This document shows positions 1 through 8,904 of a stretch of DNA of 53,199 nt, in pieces. The stretch comes from Bacillota bacterium (GTDB lineage: Bacteria > Bacillota_I > Bacilli_A > ML615J-28 > CAG-698). The position numbers were made by a program, and so were the translations under genes. The stretch spans positions 1 through 53,199 of the forward strand of contig JAEYQM010000006.1 in the NCBI GenBank assembly GCA_023410025.1, in the 5' to 3' direction. The notes beneath the pieces are model-generated. The model was not told the origin of the DNA, made no database searches, and saw only the letters and a program-made list of their open reading frames with translations. How positions within the stretch are numbered: position 1 is the stretch's first letter; every line of letters starts with the position of its first letter.

Positions 1-323
1 ATACTATAATTATTGATGGTTTTACTGATAAAAATAAATATATAGAATATCTAAAAGATAACGATATTGAAGTTGTTGAAAATGTTGAATTAATCCAGAA
101 GGCTGAAGATAAATTTTATGCAGTTGGTGCTGCTTCAATTATTGCAAGATACCACTTTATAAAACATATTGAAAACTTAAGCATCCAAACCAGCTATGAA
201 ATATTAAAAGGTGCTGGTGCAAATGTTGATGAGTTATTAAATAAAATTATAAATGATGGTAATAAAGATTTGTTAGTAAAAATTGCAAAGATGAATTTTA
301 AAAATTATACAAAATTATACTAG
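1..323 (+). CDS. rnhC: Ribonuclease HIII, C-terminal part (5' end outside window)
   Basis: The reading frame enters the window open (first full codon at base 3) and ends at TAG 321-323, giving 106 residues. The segment KAEDKFYAVGAASIIARY is the conserved C-terminal block of type 2 RNases H, and its form (KAE...VGAASIIARY) fits RNase HIII better than HII. The enzyme cleaves RNA in RNA/DNA hybrids in the cytoplasm. The N-terminal TBP-like domain and most catalytic acidic residues lie outside the window, so the HIII rather than HII assignment is an inference from this block. It ends head-on against the lipoprotein gene to its right, and the two share a terminator. Confidence 0.8.
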   Translation, partial: TIIIDGFTDKNKYIEYLKDNDIEVVENVELIQKAEDKFYAVGAASIIARYHFIKHIENLSIQTSYEILKGAGANVDELLNKIINDGNKDLLVKIAKMNFKNYTKLY

Positions 324-327
324 AAAA

Positions 328-356
328 GCGATCCGATTAAGGATCGCATTTTTTAT
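328..356. terminator. Bidirectional terminator between rnhC and the lipoprotein gene
   Basis: A perfect 7-bp GC-rich stem (GCGATCC 328-334, GGATCGC 341-347) with a 6-nt loop is followed by a T-rich run on the + strand and flanked by an A-rich run for the other strand. It sits between convergent stop codons. Confidence 0.85.
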
Positions 357-2320
357 TTATTCATAAGATTATCTAAAACTTTGTTAGCTATTAAATTCAT
401 ACCTGCTCTATTTGGATGGGCGCTATCCATTAAATAATTACTCACTGTCGATCTATCAAAAACTTCAGATAATTTAATTATTTGTAATTCATTATTATTT
501 GCATGTTTTTCAATCATTTGATTAAATGTATTTTGTTTAGATTCATCAAATAATTTAATAGATGGTAAATTTAAAATAATAATTTCTGAATTTGGAGCCA
601 TTGTTTTAATGTTTTTAAGCATTTTACCATAGGCTTCATCAAATTCTTTTTCACTTATATAAATACTAGCAGCATCATTATTACCCATAAAAATAACAAT
701 GACATCTGGAGTTACTCCATCAACAAACATTGTTTTCAGTCTGTTTACGTTTTGAGTAGCTGATGCTTGTGTACCGGCAACAGCACTTCCACCCCAAGAG
801 TTATTTGCAAGTAATTTCATACCAAGTTTATTGACTACTTGCATCCACCATGTATGGTTAACATCAGTTACATCGCCTGTTGCATATGGATAGAATTTCG
901 CATATCCTGTAGGAATATAACCTTCATATGTTGTAATACTATCACCTAAGAAACTGACAGTCTTTCCTGCATATTTATTATTACCTAAAACATAAGTTGC
1001 TTTAAATGTTGTATCTTTTTTAATATCAAAAGTTGCTTCACCATCTGGTCCATACCATCCAGTAAAAGCATATCCAGCTTTTTCTTTTGGAGTAGGGGCA
1101 ACAACAAACCCACCCTTATTAGTAATTTTTCTAATCTTCGTTCCATCTTCAAAATCAAATGTTGCATAAACATAATTAGGAGCTTGTGCTATTTCTAAAG
1201 TTGTTCTGGTAACACCATCTGAAGATGTTTCAATAATACAATATACAATTAACGAAGGATTTGTTTTATTTACACCGCTTATAATTGCATAACCAGGTGA
1301 AACAACGGAAATTGACGAATAAATACTAATAGTTGCAATTTTAGTATTACTGCTAGTCCAATCAAAGGCAGTTGCTGAGTAACCTGATGGCATTTCCGGT
1401 TGATAAACAAAACCCACACCACTTGAATGTGCAACTTTTTTTATATTTTTTATTTCAATACCATTATCAGGAACTTCAAATGTATCACTTGTTGTTTTAA
1501 ACCAACGTGCATATAACTTTATATCTCCATATAAATTATCATTAATTCTATTTACTTCAAATAAGGATATATCTGATAAGAACCATCCCACAAATTCATA
1601 ACCTTCTTTTGTTGGAGTAGGCAAAATAAAATCATCACCAACTCTATATGAATCAACATTTAAATTTAGTAATGTATTCCCATCATAAAATTCTAGTTTA
1701 AATCGATTGTCTGTAAATATAGCTCTAACCTCTAAATCATCTTTTACTACACTAAATTCTTTATCCCATTTACTAAAAAATAAAGTGTCTGTATTTTGTA
1801 CAAGAGGGGCAGTTGCATTTTTACCATATAACACCGTTTCTTCTTTTAAAACTTCTTCATTTAATCCTATAAACTTAACAGTAAAACTTGATTTATAAAC
1901 TGTGGTAACTACTAAATCTTCAGTTACATTACTAAAATCTTTATCCCAACCAACAAACTTCCCAGTTGATAAGTCACCAACACGCGGTGCAGTAGCTGGT
2001 TTACCATAAGTTACAATTTCTTCTTTTAATACAGAGCCTTCTGTGTTTTTAAAAGTTACAGTAAATTCTTTTTCAATATATACTGCTTTAATTATCAAAT
2101 TTTCTATAGCTTTATCAAAACTTGTATCCCAATTAACAAACTCATAACCAACTCTAGTTGGATCAGATGGAGCAGAAATTTTTTTACCCTTTTCAATATA
2201 AAAAGTTTCAATAACTGTATCATCCCAATCAACAAATTTGATTTCAAATTTCTCAGTATTACAAGCAACCATTAAAAATGAAATAATTAACATTATAAAT
2301 ACAAAACAACTTTTTTTCAT
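353..2320 (-). CDS. Surface lipoprotein: InlB/Flg_new-type repeats, Ig-like segment, SGNH/GDSL hydrolase domain
   Basis: I place the start at the ATG at 2318-2320, which follows AAAGGAGAG at good spacing and begins MKKSCFVFIMLIISFLMVAC, a lipoprotein signal with Cys20 as lipidation site. The longer frame to 2383 has no ribosome site. After the lipobox come three similar modules of about 60 residues (24-82, 84-143, 145-203, each with a GWD/NWD/KWD core), a fourth InlB-B/Listeria-Bacteroides type repeat (206-275, ...GYEFVGW), an Ig-like stretch (285-375), another repeat (385-445, ...GYAFTGWYG) and a C-terminal SGNH hydrolase (452-655). SGNH blocks are visible: FLGDSIT (nucleophile Ser), NNSWGGSA, MGNND, and D632-x-x-H635 in DSAHPN. 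Expected at the outer cell surface, acting on an ester such as acetylated or acylated glycan. The substrate is unknown. Confidence 0.82.
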   Translation of the reverse strand: MKKSCFVFIMLIISFLMVACNTEKFEIKFVDWDDTVIETFYIEKGKKISAPSDPTRVGYEFVNWDTSFDKAIENLIIKAVYIEKEFTVTFKNTEGSVLKEEIVTYGKPATAPRVGDLSTGKFVGWDKDFSNVTEDLVVTTVYKSSFTVKFIGLNEEVLKEETVLYGKNATAPLVQNTDTLFFSKWDKEFSVVKDDLEVRAIFTDNRFKLEFYDGNTLLNLNVDSYRVGDDFILPTPTKEGYEFVGWFLSDISLFEVNRINDNLYGDIKLYARWFKTTSDTFEVPDNGIEIKNIKKVAHSSGVGFVYQPEMPSGYSATAFDWTSSNTKIATISIYSSISVVSPGYAIISGVNKTNPSLIVYCIIETSSDGVTRTTLEIAQAPNYVYATFDFEDGTKIRKITNKGGFVVAPTPKEKAGYAFTGWYGPDGEATFDIKKDTTFKATYVLGNNKYAGKTVSFLGDSITTYEGYIPTGYAKFYPYATGDVTDVNHTWWMQVVNKLGMKLLANNSWGGSAVAGTQASATQNVNRLKTMFVDGVTPDVIVIFMGNNDAASIYISEKEFDEAYGKMLKNIKTMAPNSEIIILNLPSIKLFDESKQNTFNQMIEKHANNNELQIIKLSEVFDRSTVSNYLMDSAHPNRAGMNLIANKVLDNLMNK

Positions 2321-2499
2321 TTCCAAACTCTCCTTTAACTTATAATAACAAATTTTAAAAAATAAGTAAAGATTTTTAAACAAGAATTTCTAATTAATTT
2401 ATTGTTCAATCTTTTAAATAAAAAATTATTCTAGTTAAATTAATTTCTAAAAAATTTCTTTATTGTTTTTAATCAATTATCCTAATTTAATTATAATAA

Positions 2500-2905
2500 T
2501 TCCTTATACATTTAAAGAACAATCTTCATAAGAAATATACCTTTTCTTCATACAAGAACTATACTACCATATAATCAAATAGTCCACTTGTTGTTTGATA
2601 AACAGTAAATGGTTTATACATTCTATATCAAATACTGCTTTTTCATTACTACATTATCTCAAAAACATTTAAATCTTCAAGCCCTTTATCTTCAAAACTT
2701 CCCTTTTAACTCTTCATATAAATATTTAAATTGATTTACTTGACTAAAAGTGAGTTTAAATTTTCTAGAATATCTTGGTTTATTTATTATTTGAATTACA
2801 ATTTTTTTATTACTTGTACTTCTCTTAATAATAACAAGATGACTTAAATAAATAATATGAATTTTTTCAAATAAAATAAATTTATTTGATTTTAATATTT
2901 AATAA
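2500..2905 (-). pseudogene. Decayed gene remnant of unknown family
   Basis: This gap between the lipoprotein gene and rluD holds coding-like minus-strand fragments with no start codon. From about 2905 the frame reads ...KKIVIQIINKPRYSRKF... and ...FSQVNQFKYLYEELKGKF, then hits TGA at 2692-2694. A one-base shift continues it as EDKGLEDLNVFEIM to a stop at 2649-2651. Further left another frame gives MYKPFTVYQTTSGLFDYMVV with stops beyond. The amino-acid composition looks protein-like, but I recognise no family. The rest of 2384-2500 is AT-rich with nothing supportable. Confidence 0.35.
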
Positions 2906-2912
2906 AAAAAAT

Positions 2913-2943
2913 ATTAAAAAAAACATGACTGTATTGTCATGTT
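2913..2943 (-). terminator. rluD terminator
   Basis: On the minus strand AACATGAC (2943-2936), a 6-nt loop and GTCATGTT (2929-2922) form a perfect 8-bp stem followed by TTTTTT. It overlaps the rluD stop codon. Confidence 0.85.
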
Positions 2944-3851
2944 TATTCTTCTCGTTCTCTTAGTTCTTTTAAATATTTTTCATAATAATCAGGAAGTGGT
3001 GCAGAAAACTCAATAAATTTATTTGTTCTTGGATGAACAAAACCTAATGTCATCGCATGTAAGTATTGTCCATGTTCACTTATTTCACTTCTTAGTCCAT
3101 ATATTGGATCTCCTGCAATAGGGAAACCAATGTACTTCATATGTACACGAATTTGGTGAGTTCTCCCAGTTTCAAGAACTAATTCAACTAAAGTATGTTT
3201 TTTAAATCTTTCAATAACTTTAAAATTAGTTACTGCTTCTTTTCCACCCTCAACAACAGCCATTTGTTGTCTGTTTACTGGATCACGTCCAATAGGAGCG
3301 GTAATTTTTCCTACATTATGAGGAATTACCCCTGAGCATACTGCAATATATTTTCTTGTAACAGTCTTATCATGAAATTGTTGACTTAAATTCTTATGAG
3401 CCAAGTCATTCTTACATGAAACTAGTAAACCTGAAGTATCTTTATCGATTCGATGAACAATACCAGCTCTAATTTCACCGTTAATTCCAGATAAATCAGT
3501 ACAATGATATAATAATGCATTAACTAAAGTTCCAGAATAATTACCTGGAGCTGGATGTACAACCATTCCAGCTGGTTTATTAATAACAATCAAATCACTA
3601 TCTTCATAGTAAATATCAAGGGGAATATTTTCACCTTCAATTTCTGTTGGTTCTGGTTCCGCATACTCAATAGTAATTTCATCATTTTTTCTTAATAAAT
3701 AATTAGGTTTAATAACTTCATCATTTACTAAGATTAATTCCGCATTAATCATTGATTGTATTTGTGTTCTTGTTAATAATGGTAATTCTTTAGCAAGATA
3801 TTTATCTATTCTTACTGATTCACCTTCAAATTTAATAAATGTATTTTCCAT
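2943..3851 (-). CDS. rluD: 23S rRNA pseudouridine synthase, RluA/RluD family
   Basis: 302 residues, the usual family length. An S4 RNA-binding domain lies at about 13-60 (RIDKYLAKELPLLTRTQIQ). The catalytic pseudouridine synthase domain follows with HRIDKDTSGLL, whose Asp136 is the catalytic nucleophile, and the GRTHQIRVHM block near 229-238. It isomerises uridine to pseudouridine in structured RNA, most likely helix 69 of 23S rRNA if truly RluD. The position directly downstream of lspA matches the B. subtilis order lspA-rluD and supports that subfamily. GAGGAAAAT precedes the ATG. Exact target uridines cannot be read from sequence. Confidence 0.9.
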   Translation of the reverse strand: MENTFIKFEGESVRIDKYLAKELPLLTRTQIQSMINAELILVNDEVIKPNYLLRKNDEITIEYAEPEPTEIEGENIPLDIYYEDSDLIVINKPAGMVVHPAPGNYSGTLVNALLYHCTDLSGINGEIRAGIVHRIDKDTSGLLVSCKNDLAHKNLSQQFHDKTVTRKYIAVCSGVIPHNVGKITAPIGRDPVNRQQMAVVEGGKEAVTNFKVIERFKKHTLVELVLETGRTHQIRVHMKYIGFPIAGDPIYGLRSEISEHGQYLHAMTLGFVHPRTNKFIEFSAPLPDYYEKYLKELREREE

Positions 3852-3858
3852 ATTTTCC

Positions 3859-4353
3859 TCATTTCAATAAATGTTTGCTTTTTCCAAATAGCATATCAAT
3901 TAATAGTAAACAAACACCTACGGTTAAAAAGATATCTGCAATATTAAAAATTGGGAAACTTCTATATGAGAAAATATCAACATCAATAAAATCAACCACA
4001 TATTGTCGAAATACACGATCAATAAAATTACCAAAAGTACCTGATATAATAATAGCTAGTGAGATACTATAGACTAAATTATTTTTTAAATCAAAATCTC
4101 TAAGCATATATACAAATAATCCTAATGCAAAGATTGTAATTATATAGAATAACCATAATTTTCCTTCAAATATACCCCAAGCTGCTCCATTATTTTCAGT
4201 GTAGTTCAAGTAAAAGAAATTCTTAATTACTTTTACTGGTGGTTTACCTTTTAGGTTTGATACAGCCAAATATTTTGTAACTTGGTCTAAAATAATACCA
4301 ATTATAACAAAGGCTAATCCTATTAAAATATGTTGTAGTTTTTCTTTATTCAT
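3859..4353 (-). CDS. lspA: Lipoprotein signal peptidase (signal peptidase II)
   Basis: 164 residues with four hydrophobic segments. Family blocks are NYTENNGAAWG (50-60) and GTFGNFIDR...VVDFIDV, plus FNIADIF. The two catalytic aspartates are D112 (in GNFIDR) and D140 (in NIAD). It removes signal peptides from diacylglyceryl-modified prolipoproteins at the membrane, and the lipoprotein at 353-2320 is a probable client. Its ATG overlaps the stop of the upstream membrane protein (TAATG), and rluD begins 7 nt after its stop, so the three are co-translated. Confidence 0.95.
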   Translation of the reverse strand: MNKEKLQHILIGLAFVIIGIILDQVTKYLAVSNLKGKPPVKVIKNFFYLNYTENNGAAWGIFEGKLWLFYIITIFALGLFVYMLRDFDLKNNLVYSISLAIIISGTFGNFIDRVFRQYVVDFIDVDIFSYRSFPIFNIADIFLTVGVCLLLIDMLFGKSKHLLK

Positions 4354-4742
4354 TAGATAACTCCCAAATATAAAATTATAAATAATGTAAATATTCCAAA
4401 TCCAATATTAAATGTTTGATAAACAAAAATTGCTTTCTCATCTAGAGAAGTTAAATTGGGGTTTTCAGAATAGTAAAACTTTGCAATTTTTATAGTAATT
4501 AAATTTGATAAACCATTGCAAAGCATTAATAATGCCCAAGATAAAAACATTAAAATATATCTTGCAATTATATTATAAAACATAAGTTCAATAAAATTAA
4601 TTATTATTAATGCAACAGGCAAGATAATAATTAAAGTGATAACAAGACCTAATAATAATGACTTTATATCAGTCGACTTTTTTAATTTTAAGTCATAATA
4701 TTTAGCCATCTCAAGTTTACCTTTTCTCCATAGTGATTTCAT
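4353..4742 (-). CDS. Small membrane protein of unknown function
   Basis: 129 residues with about three transmembrane segments (roughly 29-53, 56-85, 106-129 from the first Met). I recognise no family. The frame may start at the second Met (MAKYYDL, ATG at 4709-4707), which has AAAGG about 10 nt upstream. The first Met follows the sepM-like stop by a few bases and has only a weak site. It is translationally coupled to lspA by TAATG, suggesting a role at the membrane, but nothing more can be said. Confidence 0.6.
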   Translation of the reverse strand: MKSLWRKGKLEMAKYYDLKLKKSTDIKSLLLGLVITLIIILPVALIIINFIELMFYNIIARYILMFLSWALLMLCNGLSNLITIKIAKFYYSENPNLTSLDEKAIFVYQTFNIGFGIFTLFIILYLGVI

Positions 4743-4743
4743 A

Positions 4744-5808
4744 TTATTTACCTATCCCATTTAAGAATTTAATTGCATCACTAAATTTATCAACTGCAAT
4801 TGGTATTGGATAACTAGGGTTTTTAATCTCATTGTATTGTTTTAATGCATCTTGGTAATTGTCTTTAGGAACAAATACATAGTCTGCTTTATAAATATTG
4901 GCAGCAATCATCTTCTGTTCAACCCCACCAATTACACCAACACTACCATTAATTTCAATCGTTCCCGTACCCATTATTTTCTTTCCCTTAGTAATATCCT
5001 CAGCAATTAAAGAATTATAAATAGCAATAGTTTGCATTAATCCTCCAGAAGGACCTGTTGTACTACTTTCATAAACTTTATAACTAGGAGTAGCTTCAAT
5101 AATTTCATAATATGAGTAGAAATTAATACCCATATATTTTTCACCATCATCATCAATATAATATTTTGTTGTTACATCAATAAATTTATTATCTCGTTTT
5201 ACTGTAAGAATTAATGAATCATTAACTCTTGCATCACTAAATAATTGATTAATATTTTCTTCAGTTATGGCAACTCCATTAACTTTTGTAATAATATCTT
5301 TTTGTTTAATACTTCCATCAGCTTTTTCAGATACTGTATGAACAATACCACCTACATATTTATAACTTATAGAAACATTTGGATTAACTTTACTAGCTTC
5401 ACTATAAGCAACAATTATTGCATTAGTGATACTAGTATTTTTCATAATTGTTCCTTGAATTAATTCTTCTTCCTTTGTTAGATGTGATTGATAATTAACA
5501 CCTATATAATTACTATGGTTATTTTTACTTAACCAATATTGAAGAACAGAAACTTTCTTAAATTCAAAAACTGATAAAGTATAGACATTTCCCGGACTAT
5601 GAATGGAATCAACATCAATTACTCTTCCAACCAAATTAGCTTCCCCCGGTGTTAGTAAATAATAATCTTCTTTTTTAAATACATCTATGCTTAAAGTGGA
5701 AATACAAATTACAAATAAATATAAAACCAATACTAAAGAAGATAATAATTTAAATTTTAAACTTTTTTCTTTAAATCTTTTACTAAGCTCTTTAAATAAA
5801 CTTTTCAT
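4744..5808 (-). CDS. PDZ / Lon-type serine protease (SepM/YlbL family)
   Basis: 354 residues. An N-terminal transmembrane segment (about 20-40) is followed by an extracytoplasmic region, a PDZ domain (about 145-230, VNGVAI ligand-loop side) and an S16 Lon-like catalytic domain. The dyad is visible as Ser254 in TTGPSGGLMQT and Lys299 in GGVEQKMIAA. Members process peptides or proteins at the outer face of the membrane: SepM of Streptococcus mutans trims a competence peptide, and YlbL of B. subtilis acts in DNA-damage recovery. The substrate here is unknown. AGAAGGA lies 7 nt before the ATG. Confidence 0.88.
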   Translation of the reverse strand: MKSLFKELSKRFKEKSLKFKLLSSLVLVLYLFVICISTLSIDVFKKEDYYLLTPGEANLVGRVIDVDSIHSPGNVYTLSVFEFKKVSVLQYWLSKNNHSNYIGVNYQSHLTKEEELIQGTIMKNTSITNAIIVAYSEASKVNPNVSISYKYVGGIVHTVSEKADGSIKQKDIITKVNGVAITEENINQLFSDARVNDSLILTVKRDNKFIDVTTKYYIDDDGEKYMGINFYSYYEIIEATPSYKVYESSTTGPSGGLMQTIAIYNSLIAEDITKGKKIMGTGTIEINGSVGVIGGVEQKMIAANIYKADYVFVPKDNYQDALKQYNEIKNPSYPIPIAVDKFSDAIKFLNGIGK

Positions 5809-5812
5809 TATT

Positions 5813-6283
5813 TCATCCTTCTATATTTATTTTTACTTCATTCATTTTACGATAAGTAATTTTTGCTGAATCTAGCATTCTTTTTGATGCAATGCTTGAT
5901 TCAGTATTTTCATATTTATCTGATAAATAAACGATTTCTTTAATACCACTTTGAATGATTAATTTACTACATTCATTACATGGAAATAAAGTTACATAAA
6001 TTGTACAATCATCTAATGGACAAGTAGCATTTAAAATAGCATTTGGTTCAGCATGTACAACATATGGATATTTTGAATCAAGAAAACCTTTATCATTTTC
6101 CCATGGAAATAAATCATCATCACATCCATGAGGTAGTCCATTATAACCTATCCCAACAATTCTTTTCTTTGGATTAACGATACAAGCTCCAACTTGAGTA
6201 TTTGGATCCTTACTACGCATACTAGAAAGAATTGCTACTCCCATAAAATATTTATCCCAGCTTATATAATCTTTACGCTTCAT
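5813..6283 (-). CDS. Deoxycytidylate (dCMP) deaminase
   Basis: The start chosen is the ATG at 6281-6283 (MKRKDYISWD), preceded by GAGGG at 6 nt. An in-frame ATG 21 nt upstream lacks a ribosome site. The 156-residue protein has the zinc site H77-A-E79 and C102-N-E-C105 (PCNEC) of the cytidine/dCMP deaminase family, and SWDKYFM at the start is typical of dCMP deaminase/ComEB. It converts dCMP to dUMP, feeding thymidylate synthesis. It overlaps the end of the small upstream gene by 11 nt. Confidence 0.92.
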   Translation of the reverse strand: MKRKDYISWDKYFMGVAILSSMRSKDPNTQVGACIVNPKKRIVGIGYNGLPHGCDDDLFPWENDKGFLDSKYPYVVHAEPNAILNATCPLDDCTIYVTLFPCNECSKLIIQSGIKEIVYLSDKYENTESSIASKRMLDSAKITYRKMNEVKINIEG

Positions 6284-6509
6284 GTATTCCCTCACAATTA
6301 TCAATTTCTTTTCTTAACTCTTCTTTTATTTTCTCTACATCTCCAGATTTAATAATACATGAATTAGAAAGACAAGAATTACATTTTTCTGGAGCTTCAA
6401 CACCCTTAGGTAGTTTAGTTCTATTATTTAAAATATATGCAACAAAAAATAAAACAAGGGAGCCTAGAAGAATTAATATTTGTTTAACTATTACTGCAAT
6501 TAGAAACAT
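6273..6509 (-). CDS. Small single-span membrane protein with a Cys cluster
   Basis: 78 residues: one N-terminal transmembrane segment (about 3-27), then a cytoplasmic tail with CNSCLSNSC (three Cys, spacing C-x2-C-x4-C) and a charged helix. The layout resembles the small Cys-rich membrane proteins sometimes found beside feoB, but no iron-transport gene is nearby, so I leave function open. A GGGAGG site precedes the ATG, and the 3' end overlaps the dCMP deaminase start. Confidence 0.6.
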   Translation of the reverse strand: MFLIAVIVKQILILLGSLVLFFVAYILNNRTKLPKGVEAPEKCNSCLSNSCIIKSGDVEKIKEELRKEIDNCEGIHEA

Positions 6510-6511
6510 AA

Positions 6512-7162
6512 CTACCTCCCAATGATTTTTTTAATAACAAAATCACTTAAAAATAATCCAAATGTTGATACAACTGGCATATAAGATCCAAGTTTATCAA
6601 GTTTCTTAGGAAGTTCAGTTGATGAAACAACATAAAAATCTTTATTCTTAAAATGATTTCTTAATATTCTAGCTATTGGGTCATAACTAGTTTTTGATAA
6701 TTTAATTACTTCAATTTTAGATGGATCAGTTTTCTTGGCTGCACCCATTGAACTTATAAATTTAGTTTTTGTATATAAACATTTATTTATTAAATATTTT
6801 TTACTTGGAATATCATCAATTGCGTCAATTACAAAATCAACATTTTCTAAAAATAGTTTATCACTAACCTTTTCAGTAATTTTGGTAACCTTACATTCAG
6901 GGTTAATTTCAAGAATCATTTCTTCTAAAACATCAGTTTTATAACGTCCAACATTTGTTGTATTTGCGATAATTTGACGATTAATATTAGTAATATCAAC
7001 CACATCATAATCACAAATAACTATATTACCAACACCTGATCTTACAAGGCTGACAGCAGCAATGCCACCAACCCCGCCAAGACCAATAACCGCAACTTTT
7101 GCGTTTTTTAACTTCTCAAAATTTTCTTCACCATATAGGTAGATTAATCTTTCAAATATCAT
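6512..7162 (-). CDS. tcdA: tRNA threonylcarbamoyladenosine dehydratase (ThiF/E1-like)
   Basis: 216 residues, somewhat shorter than the usual 250 or so. The Rossmann nucleotide-binding motif GLGGVGG (27-33) and the E1-type block NINRQIIANTTNVGRYK identify the ThiF/MoeB/E1 superfamily. The TcdA subfamily is inferred from length and from location directly after aspS, as with yrvM in B. subtilis. It cyclises t6A37 to ct6A37 in ANN-decoding tRNAs using ATP. ATG and the aspS stop overlap as ATGA. Confidence 0.87.
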   Translation of the reverse strand: MIFERLIYLYGEENFEKLKNAKVAVIGLGGVGGIAAVSLVRSGVGNIVICDYDVVDITNINRQIIANTTNVGRYKTDVLEEMILEINPECKVTKITEKVSDKLFLENVDFVIDAIDDIPSKKYLINKCLYTKTKFISSMGAAKKTDPSKIEVIKLSKTSYDPIARILRNHFKNKDFYVVSSTELPKKLDKLGSYMPVVSTFGLFLSDFVIKKIIGR

Positions 7163-8904
7163 TTTTCTATTTTAATTTTTAATTCTTTTAATTGTTTTTC
7201 ATCAACAAATGAAGGTGCTTCACTCATTGGGTCCATAGCATTTGCGCTCTTAGGGAAGGCAATAACATCACGAATTGATGTAGAACCTGTAAGAAGCATT
7301 GCTAGACGGTCAAGACCTAAAGCTATTCCTCCATGAGGTGGTGTACCATATTTTAATGCCTCAACAAAGAATCCAAATTTATCAACAATTTCTTGTTCAG
7401 ATAAACCAATTGCTTTAAACATATCAGCTTGTAATTTTTGATCATGAATTCTTATTGATCCACTACCTAATTCATATCCATTTAAAACAATGTCATAGCA
7501 TTTAGAATAACATTCTTCTGGATGAGTTAAAATCTTAGATTTTGATTCATCATTAGGAGATGTAAATGGATGGTGAGCGGCAAAATAACGTCCTTCTTCT
7601 TCATCATATTCAAATGATGGCCAGTCATAAATCCATAAGTAGTTATATTTAGTTTCATCAATTAATTTTAATTGCTTACCTAAAGTATTTCGTAAATATG
7701 CAAGTGATGCATTTACAACTTCTTTCTTATCAGCAACAATTAAAACTAAATCATTTTCTTCAATAACTAAAGTCTTCTTTAATTCTTCACCAATTTCTGA
7801 AGTAATGAATTTAGAAATACCACCAGTAAAGGTATTATTTTCAAATTTGAACCAAGCTAATCCTTTTGCTTTATATTTCTTAATATCTTCTGTTAATTTA
7901 TCAATGTCTTTACGTGAAAAGCTATGAGCAGCATTCTTAACATTGATTGCTTTAATTATACCTTTATTACCTAAACAAGTCTTAAACACTTCAAAATCCA
8001 TCTTACTTGCCACTTCATTAATTTCAACAAGTTCTAAACCAAAACGTGTATCTGGTTTATCTGTTCCATAACGTCGCATTGATTCTTCAAATGTGATTCT
8101 TGGGAATGGAGTAACCATATCAATACCCATAACTTGTTTCATAACATTTTTGATCATACCTTCAATTAAATTGAAAATATCTTCTTGATCAATAAAACTC
8201 ATTTCTACGTCAATTTGTGTGAACTCCATTTGACGGTCAGCACGTAAATCTTCATCTCTAAAGCATTTTACAATTTGATAATATCTTTCAAATCCAGAAA
8301 CCATTAATAATTGCTTATACATTTGTGGAGATTGTGGTAAAGCATAGAATTTTCCAGGATGAACACGAGAAGGAACTAAGTAGTCTCTAGCACCTTCTGG
8401 AGTTGATTTACCAAACACTGGAGTTTCAACTTCAATAAAGTCTAAAGCATCAAAGAAATTACGAACTGCTTTAGTAATATTATGACGTAAAATTAAATTC
8501 TTTTGCATTACAGGTCTACGTAAGTCTAAGTAACGATATTTCATTCTTAAATCTTCTAAGGCATCAGTCTTATCAGCAATAATCATTGGTGTTAAATTAG
8601 CTTCACTTAATAATTCAAGTTCAGTAACTTCAACTTCAATATCCCCAGTTGGAATATTTTTGTTTACACTTTCTCTCTCTTTTACAACACCACTTACTTT
8701 AATAACATATTCATTTCTTAATGTTTCTAATAAAGAATATGCAGGATTTTCTGGTTTAGCTGTGATTTGCGTAATACCATAACGATCTCTTAAATCAATA
8801 AAAATTAAACCACCTAAATTACGAATTTTACTAACCCAACCAACAAGTGTAACATTTAAGCCAACATGTTCAACTCTTAATTCATTATTATTATGCGTTC
8901 TCAT
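7159..8904 (-). CDS. aspS: Aspartyl-tRNA synthetase
   Basis: 581 residues, the full length of bacterial AspRS. An N-terminal OB anticodon-binding domain (1-105) is followed by the class II core with motif 2 (CFRDEDLRADRQMEF) and motif 3 (GIALGLDRLAMLL), and the bacterial GAD insertion lies between. It charges tRNA-Asp. It overlaps hisS by 14 nt and is co-transcribed with it from the T-box leader at 10.2-10.4 kb. It ends in TGA, which shows TGA is read as stop in this organism. Confidence 0.97.
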   Translation of the reverse strand: MRTHNNNELRVEHVGLNVTLVGWVSKIRNLGGLIFIDLRDRYGITQITAKPENPAYSLLETLRNEYVIKVSGVVKERESVNKNIPTGDIEVEVTELELLSEANLTPMIIADKTDALEDLRMKYRYLDLRRPVMQKNLILRHNITKAVRNFFDALDFIEVETPVFGKSTPEGARDYLVPSRVHPGKFYALPQSPQMYKQLLMVSGFERYYQIVKCFRDEDLRADRQMEFTQIDVEMSFIDQEDIFNLIEGMIKNVMKQVMGIDMVTPFPRITFEESMRRYGTDKPDTRFGLELVEINEVASKMDFEVFKTCLGNKGIIKAINVKNAAHSFSRKDIDKLTEDIKKYKAKGLAWFKFENNTFTGGISKFITSEIGEELKKTLVIEENDLVLIVADKKEVVNASLAYLRNTLGKQLKLIDETKYNYLWIYDWPSFEYDEEEGRYFAAHHPFTSPNDESKSKILTHPEECYSKCYDIVLNGYELGSGSIRIHDQKLQADMFKAIGLSEQEIVDKFGFFVEALKYGTPPHGGIALGLDRLAMLLTGSTSIRDVIAFPKSANAMDPMSEAPSFVDEKQLKELKIKIEK

